The translations under genes and the position numbers were made by a program. Below the pieces are notes generated by a model, which was not told where the DNA came from, did no database searches, and saw nothing but the letters and a program-made list of their open reading frames with translations. From CAZHDI01 sp964531285 (GTDB lineage: Bacteria > Pseudomonadota > Alphaproteobacteria > JAJFIK01), in assembly GCA_964531285.1 (NCBI GenBank), contig CAZHDI010000074.1:1-16318 (forward strand): 16,318 nucleotides of DNA, read 5' to 3'. Positions 7,249 through 13,788 of this stretch are shown here, in pieces (the stretch's first letter is position 1; each line of letters starts with the position of its first letter).

Positions 7249-8406
7249 TTATGCCGCGCACCACCGCTCCAGGCGGTCCACCGCCTCGGCGATCGCCTCG
7301 GGCGCACCGGCGAAGGAAAAGCGCACCGTGTCCCCGCCCGCCTCGCGGTCGAAATCCGCGCCGGGCGTGACCGCAACGCCGGTCTCCTCCAGAAGCCGCC
7401 GGCAGAAGACATCGGACGCAAGGCCGAGCGCGCTTAAATCCGCATACACATAAAACGCGCCATGGGCCGGCGATAAATCGGCAAAGCCGAGCCCCGGCAG
7501 GCGGTCGAGCAGCAGGCGCCGGGACGCCGCATAGCCCTCGACCACACGGTCGTAATGGGCGGTGGCCTTGGGCGCGAAGGCCGCGCACGCCGCATACTGA
7601 CTGACCGTGGGCGCGGAGATGCACAGATTTTGCCCCAGCTGCTCGACCGTGCGCACAAGGTGCCCGGGCAGCACCATCCAGCCGATCCGCCAGCCGGCCA
7701 TGCAATAGTATTTCGAGAAGCTGTTCACGACGATCGCCTGATCGCTGAAGGCCGCCACGCTCGGCACGCCCTCTGCTCCGCGATAGTCGATGCCGTGATA
7801 GATCTCGTCGCTGATCACCGGCAGACCGGCGGCCTCGGCTCTCTCAAGGCACGCGCGCAGCACCGCCGCGTCCATCACCGTACCGGTCGGGTTGGCCGGA
7901 CTGGCGATCAGCAGAGCATCGAGCCCGTCGGCCAAGGCGCGCTCAAGATCCTCCGGGGTCAGCGTATAGCCGGTCTCGGGCCGGGTTCGGATGAAAACCG
8001 GCTCCATGCTCAAGGCGCGGATGATATTGGGATAGGCCGGATAATAGGGCACGCTCATGCCGATCCGCGCGCCCGGCCCCAGCAGGGCCAGAAAGGCCAG
8101 CATGAACCCCGCCGAGGATCCGGTGGTCACGAAAATCCGGGCGGGATCGAGATCGACGCCGTGCCGGTCTTTGTAATGGCCGGCGATGGCCGTGCGCAGC
8201 GGCGCGATGCCGGCCGCTTCCGTGTACGGCACACGGCCATTGGCCATGGCGGCGGCGGCGGCATCCAGAACGCATGGGGGCGCGGGCGCCGACGGCTGGC
8301 CGATTTCCATATGAATGACCGGCTCGCCCCGGGCTTCCATGGCATTGGCGCGCGCCAGGACATCCATGGCCAGAAACGGCTGAACGGCGGTGCTGGGCTG
8401 GGCCAT
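7249..8406 (-). CDS. PLP-dependent class I/II aminotransferase
   Basis: Cytoplasmic fold-type I aminotransferase of 385 residues, a normal full length for the AspC/ArAT-like group. Visible landmarks are the cofactor phosphate region VTTGSSAGF (about 93-101), Asn172 in SPANPTGT, Asp200 and Tyr203 in SDEIYHG, and Schiff-base Lys232 in NSFSKYYCMAGWRIGW. A C-terminal VRFSFA segment supplies the probable substrate carboxylate-binding arginine. The start at 8406 is supported by GGAG 5 bases upstream on the minus strand. The gene lies 30 bases downstream of the GGT-like lipoprotein gene on the same strand, so the two are probably co-transcribed. The amino-acid substrate cannot be read from the sequence. 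The family call is secure; the specific enzyme is not. Confidence 0.92.
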   Translation of the reverse strand: MAQPSTAVQPFLAMDVLARANAMEARGEPVIHMEIGQPSAPAPPCVLDAAAAAMANGRVPYTEAAGIAPLRTAIAGHYKDRHGVDLDPARIFVTTGSSAGFMLAFLALLGPGARIGMSVPYYPAYPNIIRALSMEPVFIRTRPETGYTLTPEDLERALADGLDALLIASPANPTGTVMDAAVLRACLERAEAAGLPVISDEIYHGIDYRGAEGVPSVAAFSDQAIVVNSFSKYYCMAGWRIGWMVLPGHLVRTVEQLGQNLCISAPTVSQYAACAAFAPKATAHYDRVVEGYAASRRLLLDRLPGLGFADLSPAHGAFYVYADLSALGLASDVFCRRLLEETGVAVTPGADFDREAGGDTVRFSFAGAPEAIAEAVDRLERWCAA

Positions 8407-8436
8407 GGGCGCTCCGGATACGGAAAAAAACGGTGG

Positions 8437-9864
8437 TTAGCGGGCGCGGGTCGCCAGACCGGCGCCGTAAGGGTCGGCCTGGGCGGCGCAACTGTCGGGC
8501 CAGGCGGGCAGCCCCTTCTGGCAGGCCGCCACATGCACCGTATCGAGGGGCCCCGCCCCGCTCACCTCGAGCAGGTCCTTCAGAGCCTCGCCGCCGGCCA
8601 TCACCGACAGGGTCGAGAACGTCGCGGCGGCGGGCGCCCGGCTGCCGCCCGCGCCGATCCCGGCCACGACAAGATGGCGCGTGGCATTGTCGATGCCAAC
8701 GACCGGCGACAGGAACGCGCCCGCCAGGCCGTCATATCCGGGCCGCGGCGCCCGGGCCATGACCACGCCGTCGGCAGCACCCACCCGGCCGGTGCCGAAC
8801 GCGCCGTTGAGGGTCAGTCCGCAGACGGCGGCATCGCCCTCCGGCCCGACCACGACGAAGCCCGTCGACCCGAAATCCAGCCGGGAATTATCCGCCACCC
8901 CGTAACTCGCCAGAACGCCAATGGTCAGGCGTTCGATCTCGCCCGCCAAGGCGGGCGGGTTGGCCCGCAAGCTGACCGGGATCGTGTCGATGCCGCGCCA
9001 GATATCGCCCATCAGGACGCCCGAACCGGTGCGCTCGGCCGCCAGAAACGCGGTCCGGCGGCGGCCTTCGATGACGCCCGGAGCCGCAACGCCCGTCCGG
9101 TAGGCCTGCTGATCGGCAGCGCTCAAGGTTCCGCCAACAGCCTGCACCCCCGCACGGTACCGCCGAGCGGTCTCGCCGGTGTAGAAATCCGCCGGCCCGT
9201 TGCGCGCGATCAGGCTCAAGGTTTTCGCAAGACCCGGCTGCGCGATGGGCGTGTCTTCGCGCGGCGGACCGGAGCGCCCGCCAAGGAGTGCGGTCATCTC
9301 CGCCGACCCGCCCGCCTGTGCGAGCGACCGTCCGGCGCGCCAGGCCAGGGCCTTGGACATGCCGAACCCGTCATCGGCCAGAGACCGGGCGGGCTCGACC
9401 ACCTGGTCCCAACTCAGCCGGCCCCATTCACTGTGGATGAGCTCCAGGCCGCGCAGCAGGCCGGGCACCGCGACCGGTCCATCCCGCTCCGGCACCCGGG
9501 GCAGAAAGTCGATGCTGACCGCCTCGCCCCGCGCCCGGTCATAGTACAGGCAGATCCCGCCGCCGCCGAGGCTGGCCGCCGCCGGATAGGTGACCGACAG
9601 CCCCAGCGCCAAAGCCGCCGCCGCATCGCCCGCAGAGCCGCCCCGCTCCAGGATCCGGCGGGCTTCCAGGGCGGCGCGCGGCTCATCGGCGATCACGAAC
9701 CCGCGCATGTCGGCGCTCCCGGTAACCGGCCCGCCGCGCTCGCCCGATGTGACCGCGTCCCGGGTCCCGCCGATCATGCCGCATGACGCCAATGTGACCG
9801 AGAGCAGGGCGATCAGGGCAACGCGCCAGCCGGTTCGATCCCAATTCAGCCTTGATGACGCCAT
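8437..9864 (-). CDS. Divergent gamma-glutamyltransferase-like lipoprotein
   Basis: A 475-residue Ntn-hydrolase-like protein of the gamma-glutamyltransferase family. The N-terminal lipoprotein signal has lipobox LASC (Cys28), so a membrane-anchored periplasmic product is expected. GGT-fold landmarks are GGSAGDAAAALALGLSVTYP (about 75-94), LGGGG (99-103), the VPGLLRG region, LTLNGAFGTG (350-359) and GAGGS (404-408). Key GGT residues are changed. The nucleophile region, TTH in E. coli, aligns with Ser333-Thr334-Gly335, and the substrate-binding DFRE motif reads DFLP (119-122). The protein is about 100 residues shorter than typical GGT. It may be a related amidase or acylase, or inactive. It is the first gene of a probable two-gene minus-strand operon. 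The family is well supported; classical GGT activity is doubtful. Confidence 0.82.
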   Translation of the reverse strand: MASSRLNWDRTGWRVALIALLSVTLASCGMIGGTRDAVTSGERGGPVTGSADMRGFVIADEPRAALEARRILERGGSAGDAAAALALGLSVTYPAAASLGGGGICLYYDRARGEAVSIDFLPRVPERDGPVAVPGLLRGLELIHSEWGRLSWDQVVEPARSLADDGFGMSKALAWRAGRSLAQAGGSAEMTALLGGRSGPPREDTPIAQPGLAKTLSLIARNGPADFYTGETARRYRAGVQAVGGTLSAADQQAYRTGVAAPGVIEGRRRTAFLAAERTGSGVLMGDIWRGIDTIPVSLRANPPALAGEIERLTIGVLASYGVADNSRLDFGSTGFVVVGPEGDAAVCGLTLNGAFGTGRVGAADGVVMARAPRPGYDGLAGAFLSPVVGIDNATRHLVVAGIGAGGSRAPAAATFSTLSVMAGGEALKDLLEVSGAGPLDTVHVAACQKGLPAWPDSCAAQADPYGAGLATRAR

Positions 9865-9865
9865 G

Positions 9866-9880
9866 GAGGTCTTTCACCTC
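9866..9880 (-). promoter_or_regulatory. Inverted repeat covering the ribosome-binding region of the GGT-like gene
   Basis: On the minus strand GAGGT and ACCTC are separated by five bases and lie one base upstream of the ATG at 9864. The GAGG is the only plausible Shine-Dalgarno, about 12 bases from the start. A hairpin here could mask it. The arms are only 5 bp, so this may be chance. Confidence 0.35.
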
Positions 9881-9933
9881 TGTCATATGAGCCGCGGCGG
9901 CCCGCGGGCGTGGATGACGCGCCAGCATGTTTG

Positions 9934-9993
9934 TTTGCTCCCGCTGTGCGCGGCCCTACGGGCCGTGCTTTCATGGAGCGGGCTCAAGGCTGC
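9934..9993 (+). repeat. 60-bp palindromic interspersed repeat, copy 2
   Basis: Second copy of the repeat at 7124-7183, same orientation, differing at four positions. All four differences are transitions (one C-to-T, one G-to-A, and a CC-to-TT pair). One falls in the hairpin loop, which reads TAC instead of TGC, so the core stem CGGCCC/GGGCCG is preserved. It lies in the divergent space between the GGT-like gene (start 9864) and the M48 protease gene (start 10139). The two copies therefore bracket the aminotransferase/GGT-like pair. Confidence 0.85.
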
Positions 9994-9999
9994 AGGCGC

Positions 10000-10036
10000 C
10001 CAATGGGCGGAATCGGGACCGATACCGCCCGATTGG
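10000..10036 (+). other. Large imperfect hairpin beside repeat copy 2
   Basis: CCAATGGGCGG (10000-10010) pairs with CCGCCCGATTGG (10025-10036), giving 11 pairs with one bulged G. The loop contains a nested ATCGG/CCGAT pair. It begins 6 bases after repeat copy 2 and ends about 100 bases before the M48 start. It could be a leader structure of the M48 mRNA, a protein-binding site, or an extension of the repeat. No T-run follows. Confidence 0.55.
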
Positions 10037-10138
10037 CACATGACATATTGCGGGGGCCGGGGCAACATGACGCCGAAGCCAGAGACCGGTGCGGTCGACT
10101 CAAGGGCCAGCCGGTCCGATCAGATGTTACGAGGGCAG

Positions 10139-11572
10139 ATGAGCGTGCGGCGAGGATTGAGGGCGGCAACGCCCGGATTTCAAAGCTCTCTAGCGACCGG
10201 CGCGCTCCACTGCGCGGTCACCGGGCTCGTGGTGCTGGCGCTCATCGCGGTGGTTCTGGCGCCGATGCCGGCCTGGGCCCAGCGCTCGGTCAGTCTGATC
10301 CGCGATGCCGAAACCGAGACGATGATTCGCGGCTATGCGGACCCGATCCTGGTCGCCGCGGGCATTCAGCCGGAAAGCGTGCGGATCTATCTGGTCAATG
10401 ACGGCTCGGTGAATGCGTTCGTCACCGTGGGCCGGCGGATGTTTCTCAATACCGGGCTCATTCTGGCCGCGGAAAATCCCAACGAAATCATCGGCGTGAT
10501 CGCGCACGAGGCCGGGCATATCGCCGGGGCCCATGTGGCGCGCATCGGCGATGCGGCGGCGTCGGCGGCCACCCCGGCCCTGGTGACCATGGGCCTGGGT
10601 CTGATCGCGGCGCTCGCCGGCGCGCCCCAGGCGGGCCTTGCGCTCATGATGGGCGGCCAGCAGATCGCCCAGCGGCAAATCCTCGCCTATAGCCGGGTGC
10701 AGGAATCCTCGGCCGATCAGGCGGGGGTCACCTATCTCGACAGTATCGGCGTTTCCTCGGAAGGCATGATCGGCTTTTTCGAGAAGTTCCGGGACCAGGA
10801 GGTGTTGTCCGCCCATCGCCAGGATCCCTTCATCCGCACCCACCCGCTCTCGTCTGAACGGATCAATGCGCTGCGCTCGCGGGTCGCGGAATCGCCGCAC
10901 ACCGGCAAGGAAGACAGTCCGGAAGCCAAGCACCAGTTGCGGATGGTCCAGGCCAAGATCTATGGCTTTCTGGAGGAACCGGCGGTCACGTTCCGCCGCT
11001 TCCCGGCGAGCGATGACAGCGCCCCGGCCCGTTATGCCCGCACGGTGGCGCATTTCCGGCGCGGCGATGTGGACAAAGCCCTCGATGAGATCGCCCCGCT
11101 GATTGCGGCGGAGCCGGACAATCCATATTTCCACGAATTGCACGGTCAGGTGCTGTTCGAGACCGGCCGGCCCGCCGAAGCGGTGGCCCCCTATCGCACG
11201 GCCATGCGGCTGCGGCCCAATCAGCCGCTGTTCAAGCTGATGTACGGCCAGGCGCTCTTGGCCATGGACGATGACGGCACCGACAAATCGCTCGCCGACG
11301 ATGCCCGGCGGTATCTGTCGGAAGCCGCCCGGACCGAGGGCGAAAACTCCTTCGTCTGGCACCAGCTGGCCATTGCCCATGCGCGGCTCGGCAACGAACC
11401 CATGGCGGATCTTGCGACCGCAGAGCGCTATTACATCGGCGGCAATTTCGGCGGCGCCTTCCGCTTCGCCGCGCGGGCGCGCCAGGGCCTGCCCCCGGGC
11501 ACGCCGGAATGGAACCGCGCCAACGATATTCTGCAATTCTCCCAGAGCGAGGCCCGCGACCGGCGCCGTTGA
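10139..11572 (+). CDS. Periplasmic M48-family zinc metalloprotease with TPR-like C-terminus
   Basis: Exported peptidase of 477 residues, resembling BepA/YfgC-type M48 proteases that handle misassembled outer-membrane proteins. An extended signal peptide (about 1-47) ends in APMPAWAQ. The zinc motif is HEAGH (His123, Glu124, His127); the third ligand is Glu189 and the M48 Asp is Asp193, in ESSADQAG. HPLSSERINALR (about 238-250) closes the peptidase domain. The remaining 200 residues contain helical repeats compatible with TPRs, for example around PYFHELHGQVLFETGRPAEA. The frame is open far upstream, but ATG 10139 is preferred: GAGGG lies just upstream and a signal peptide follows. ATG 10124 is a poorer alternative. 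The DsbA-like gene lies 134 bases downstream. The BepA-like role is inferred from domain architecture. Confidence 0.9.
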   Translation: MSVRRGLRAATPGFQSSLATGALHCAVTGLVVLALIAVVLAPMPAWAQRSVSLIRDAETETMIRGYADPILVAAGIQPESVRIYLVNDGSVNAFVTVGRRMFLNTGLILAAENPNEIIGVIAHEAGHIAGAHVARIGDAAASAATPALVTMGLGLIAALAGAPQAGLALMMGGQQIAQRQILAYSRVQESSADQAGVTYLDSIGVSSEGMIGFFEKFRDQEVLSAHRQDPFIRTHPLSSERINALRSRVAESPHTGKEDSPEAKHQLRMVQAKIYGFLEEPAVTFRRFPASDDSAPARYARTVAHFRRGDVDKALDEIAPLIAAEPDNPYFHELHGQVLFETGRPAEAVAPYRTAMRLRPNQPLFKLMYGQALLAMDDDGTDKSLADDARRYLSEAARTEGENSFVWHQLAIAHARLGNEPMADLATAERYYIGGNFGGAFRFAARARQGLPPGTPEWNRANDILQFSQSEARDRRR

Positions 11573-11690
11573 GGCCCCGCGGCCCCTCGACGCGGCCGCG
11601 ATTTCGCCGCCGCCGAAACCCGTATTAAGGTAACCGCCAGATAGCGCGACAGAAGGCCGTTGCCGCCTACGTTCAACCGCTACCACGCTC

Positions 11691-11697
11691 AAAAGGA
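11691..11697 (+). promoter_or_regulatory. Ribosome binding site of the DsbA-like gene
   Basis: AAAAGGA ends 9 bases before ATG 11707 and 12 bases before the adjacent in-frame ATG 11710. The spacing favours the first. Confidence 0.6.
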
Positions 11698-11706
11698 CCG
11701 CGACCG

Positions 11707-12465
11707 ATGATGAAGACTCAGACCCTTGCCGCAGCCCTTGGGGGCGGTGCTCTTGCCGCCGCGATCACCGCCATGGCCCTGACCGCCAATGCCGCCGATC
11801 CGGCGGGCCCCAAGCCCGGCTCGGATGCCTTCCGGGACGCGGTGCGCCAGGTTCTGGTCGAAAATCCGGACATCGTGATCGACGCGCTCAACGCCTTCGA
11901 GATGCAGCAGGTCGAGACCGAGCGCCAGGAGTTGCGCGACGCGGTCGCCGAGCACGGCCATGTGCTCGATCAGACCCCGGGCGTTCATTATGCGGGCAAT
12001 CCGAACGGCAGCATCCTGATGGTCGAGTTCTTCGACTATCACTGCGGCTTCTGTAAAACCGCCAACCCGGCGGTGCTCGACATGATCGAGGAGAACCCGG
12101 ACCTGAAGGTCGCCTTCATCGAGTTCCCGATCCTGAGCGCCGAATCGCAGCTTGCGGCCCGGGCCGCGATCGCGGCCGGCGAGCAGGACCGTTATCTCGA
12201 CATGCATAACGCCTTGATGCAGGCGAGCGGGCGCAAGACGAAAGAGCACATTATGGCGATCGCCAAGGATTTGGGGATCGACACGGTGCGGCTTGAGCGC
12301 GATATGACCTCCGAGCGCACGGACGTCATTCTGGACGGCCATGAGCGCTTCGCCACCCTGATGCGCATCCAGGGCACGCCGGCTTTCCTGGTCAATGGCG
12401 AGCCGGTCACCGGCTGGCGCGAAGATGTCGTCAAGGATCTGATCGACGAGGCCCGCAAGGGCTAA
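11707..12465 (+). CDS. DsbA-family periplasmic thiol oxidoreductase
   Basis: A 252-residue exported protein of the DsbA/ScsC/DsbG-like thioredoxin superfamily, with a role in disulfide formation or repair in the periplasm. The signal peptide (about 1-29) ends in ALTANA. A helical N-terminal segment (about 35-85) resembles the extra domain of ScsC/BdbD-like proteins, which often mediates oligomerisation. The catalytic motif is CGFC (Cys113, Cys116) in FFDYHCGFCK, followed by a DsbA-type helical insertion. The cis-proline loop is GTPAFLVNG near the C-terminus. The start at 11707 has AAAAGGA 9 bases upstream. It sits behind the M48 protease, consistent with an envelope quality-control pair. Oxidase versus isomerase function cannot be decided from the sequence. 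Confidence 0.9.
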   Translation: MMKTQTLAAALGGGALAAAITAMALTANAADPAGPKPGSDAFRDAVRQVLVENPDIVIDALNAFEMQQVETERQELRDAVAEHGHVLDQTPGVHYAGNPNGSILMVEFFDYHCGFCKTANPAVLDMIEENPDLKVAFIEFPILSAESQLAARAAIAAGEQDRYLDMHNALMQASGRKTKEHIMAIAKDLGIDTVRLERDMTSERTDVILDGHERFATLMRIQGTPAFLVNGEPVTGWREDVVKDLIDEARKG

Positions 12466-12475
12466 GACGCTTTTC

Positions 12476-12501
12476 GGAAATGCGCTGTAAGGCGCATTTC
12501 C
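12476..12501 (+). terminator. Perfect 10-bp hairpin downstream of the DsbA-like gene
   Basis: GGAAATGCGC (12476-12485), loop TGTAAG, GCGCATTTCC (12492-12501), starting 10 bases after the stop codon. The position fits a transcription end point or 3'-end stabiliser. It lacks a downstream T-run on the plus strand, so it may be Rho-assisted or protective rather than an intrinsic terminator. Confidence 0.5.
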
Positions 12502-12675
12502 AAGTGCCTGGCCGGCCCGCCAGCCCCCCCTATGCAGCCCGTACACAGCTGCACAGGACAGTGCGCGCTGCTGAGACCGTAATCCGCCGCCCATGCCTCA
12601 ATGATTACAAAACACCCGGAGTCCGGTTCTCATCGGCGTGTTTGAGGGCTACGGTCCGGTGCACTGATAAAACAA

Positions 12676-12730
12676 GCCGGAAACCGGCAGAAAGGGCCAA
12701 GGGGACGCTGACTGGCCCTCCGTACTTTTT
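12676..12730 (+). promoter_or_regulatory. Structured 5' leader of the small secreted protein gene
   Basis: Two hairpins precede the ribosome binding site. GCCGG-aaa-CCGGC is at 12676-12688. AGGGCCA (12693-12699) pairs with TGGCCCT (12713-12719) around a 13-base loop, and five T residues follow at 12726-12730. The second resembles a weak intrinsic terminator or attenuator placed 20 bases before the start codon. Function is inferred only from the arrangement. Confidence 0.35.
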
Positions 12731-12749
12731 CCAAGCAGGGGACTTAGAC

Positions 12750-13172
12750 ATGAAAAAAACAGTCCTGGCGGCTCTGATGGTCGTCATGTCTCTCGGCTTC
12801 GTCTCGGCCGCTCAAGCGGATGAGAAGGGTCGCAAAGCCAAGTACAAAGTCGAGGATTTGCTCTCGAGCGCGACGATCGCCGAGCAGGGCGGCGTTGAGT
12901 TGAAGATCGAGGACTATGGCGTTGTGAAAATCCTCGACCTGAAAGCCGACGGCAAAAAAGGCCAGACATGCATGCTGGTCATTCCGGCCTTCAAAGAGGC
13001 GATCAAAGAGGTGCAGCCGAAAAAAGGTGTGAAAGTCGAGATCACCTTGCAGGTGATCCCGCTGACCAAGGACGACGGTACCGTTGAATTCTACTGCGAA
13101 GGCGGCGGCGAAGGCTGCGTTGCTACGGTCGAGATGGTTCAGGTTGCGGAAACCGCCGGCGGCCGAATGTAA
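12750..13172 (+). CDS. Small secreted lysine-rich protein of unknown function
   Basis: I do not recognise this 140-residue protein. A typical signal peptide (MKKTVLAALM...) would be cleaved after AQA at residue 23, leaving a mature chain of about 117 residues. The mature part is rich in Lys, Glu, Asp and Val and has alternating beta-prone stretches (about 57-66, 74-79, 93-104, 124-132). It carries three cysteines: Cys74, Cys116 and Cys123, the last two around a GGGEG loop that could form a disulfide. The start at 12750 is supported by AGGGG at 12737-12741 and by the signal peptide; the upstream open frame has no coding character. Lysine is mostly AAA/AAG, less G+C-biased than the neighbours. 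The DsbA-like gene upstream makes a disulfide plausible. A bidirectional terminator follows. Confidence 0.82.
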   Translation: MKKTVLAALMVVMSLGFVSAAQADEKGRKAKYKVEDLLSSATIAEQGGVELKIEDYGVVKILDLKADGKKGQTCMLVIPAFKEAIKEVQPKKGVKVEITLQVIPLTKDDGTVEFYCEGGGEGCVATVEMVQVAETAGGRM

Positions 13173-13190
13173 GCGCGCTCACCGGCTTCA

Positions 13191-13235
13191 CGAAAAACAC
13201 AACGGGACGGCGTGTGACCGCGCCGTCCCGTTTGT
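13191..13235. terminator. Bidirectional intrinsic terminator
   Basis: AACGGGACGGCG (13201-13212) and CGCCGTCCCGTT (13221-13232) form a perfect 12-bp stem with an 8-base loop between two convergent genes. On the plus strand TTTGT closes and follows the stem. On the minus strand the stem is followed by GTGTTTTTC, a good T-run. It should therefore end both the secreted-protein transcript and that of the DUF4345-like gene. Confidence 0.85.
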
Positions 13236-13265
13236 CATGCCCGGATCAAAACCGGTCCGGTCCGA

Positions 13266-13670
13266 TTACGCGGCGGCCTTCAGTGTCTGCTTGGCCAAGC
13301 CGAACCGTCCGGCGAGGAAGATCGCCGTCAGGACGCCCTCGACGATCATGGGACGGATCATGTCCTGATCGAATCCGTCGGTCATGCCCGTGGCGGCCCG
13401 TCCCGCCAGAGCCAGCGCGATCAGCACCAGCGGGGCGGTCAGCAGATGCGCGCGGTTCAGCACCGCGGCCAGGATCGCAAAGCCGGCAATGGTGAGAAAA
13501 AACGCGCCCAGATCGGCCCGCAAGGTGGCAAGCCCAAACGGGCTGTCGGCCATGACGCCGAGCGAGGCGGCGCCGCCCGCGGGATCCAGCCACATGCTCA
13601 CCCCGACCGCGGCCATCAGACCGCCGGCCAAAAACACCACCCCCCGAAGCACCCACTGCAGAACACTCAT
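13266..13670 (-). CDS. Small four-helix membrane protein, DUF4345-like
   Basis: Integral membrane protein of 134 residues with four predicted hydrophobic segments (about 7-27, 52-71, 76-93 and 107-124). The motif GLATLRADLGAFFLTIAGF (46-64) and the DGF...R...EG.L pattern near the last helix resemble DUF4345-type proteins, whose function is unknown. The start at 13670 is chosen because AGGAGG lies 7 bases upstream (13678-13683). An in-frame ATG ten codons earlier is possible but has a poorer site. The gene is convergent with the secreted-protein gene and divergent from the NIPSNAP-like gene, with which it shares a 118-base upstream region. Membrane localisation is certain from composition; the family name is a recollection of the pattern. 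Confidence 0.78.
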   Translation of the reverse strand: MSVLQWVLRGVVFLAGGLMAAVGVSMWLDPAGGAASLGVMADSPFGLATLRADLGAFFLTIAGFAILAAVLNRAHLLTAPLVLIALALAGRAATGMTDGFDQDMIRPMIVEGVLTAIFLAGRFGLAKQTLKAAA

Positions 13671-13677
13671 CCCTTTG

Positions 13678-13683
13678 CCTCCT
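13678..13683 (-). promoter_or_regulatory. Ribosome binding site deciding the DUF4345-like start
   Basis: AGGAGG on the minus strand, 7 bases before ATG 13670. This argues against the longer in-frame starts. Confidence 0.7.
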
Positions 13684-13703
13684 CTGACCCCATGGTCCAT
13701 TGC

Positions 13704-13724
13704 CTCTTGGCAAGGTGCCAAGAG
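13704..13724. promoter_or_regulatory. Perfect inverted repeat, probable operator in a divergent promoter region
   Basis: CTCTTGGCA (13704-13712), AGG, TGCCAAGAG (13716-13724) is a perfect 9-bp dyad in the 118-base gap between divergent genes. It lies 34 bases from the start at 13670 and 65 bases from the start at 13789. The 12-base centre-to-centre spacing of the arms suits binding of a dimeric repressor or activator. No regulator gene lies nearby. It could alternatively form an RNA hairpin in either leader. Confidence 0.55.
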
Positions 13725-13773
13725 CGATGAAACAATCATGCCACAGGGTCCGTCCAAGGGCCGAGACTCAAAT

Positions 13774-13780
13774 GGGGAGG
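13774..13780 (+). promoter_or_regulatory. Ribosome binding site deciding the NIPSNAP-like start
   Basis: GGGGAGG with an 8-base spacing to ATG 13789. The signal peptide begins at the same ATG. Confidence 0.7.
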
Positions 13781-13788
13781 CGTGCAGG

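Noticed and set aside
7555..9786. A 743-codon plus-strand frame across the aminotransferase and GGT-like genes
   Set aside because: Both minus-strand genes have clear active-site motifs, and this frame has only His/Arg/Gly-rich shadow sequence.
9590..10138. Upstream extension of the M48 protease frame
   Set aside because: It would translate the repeat and hairpin and bury the signal peptide internally; ATG 10139 has a Shine-Dalgarno and begins the signal peptide.
10190..11692. A 500-codon frame antisense to the M48 gene
   Set aside because: Shadow of a gene with an intact HExxH motif and signal peptide; no motif of its own.
13704..13724. Sigma-54 promoter reading of the TTGGCA dyad
   Set aside because: The reverse strand begins TTGGCAC, but the GG and GC elements are 8 rather than 12 bases apart, so it does not fit a -24/-12 promoter.
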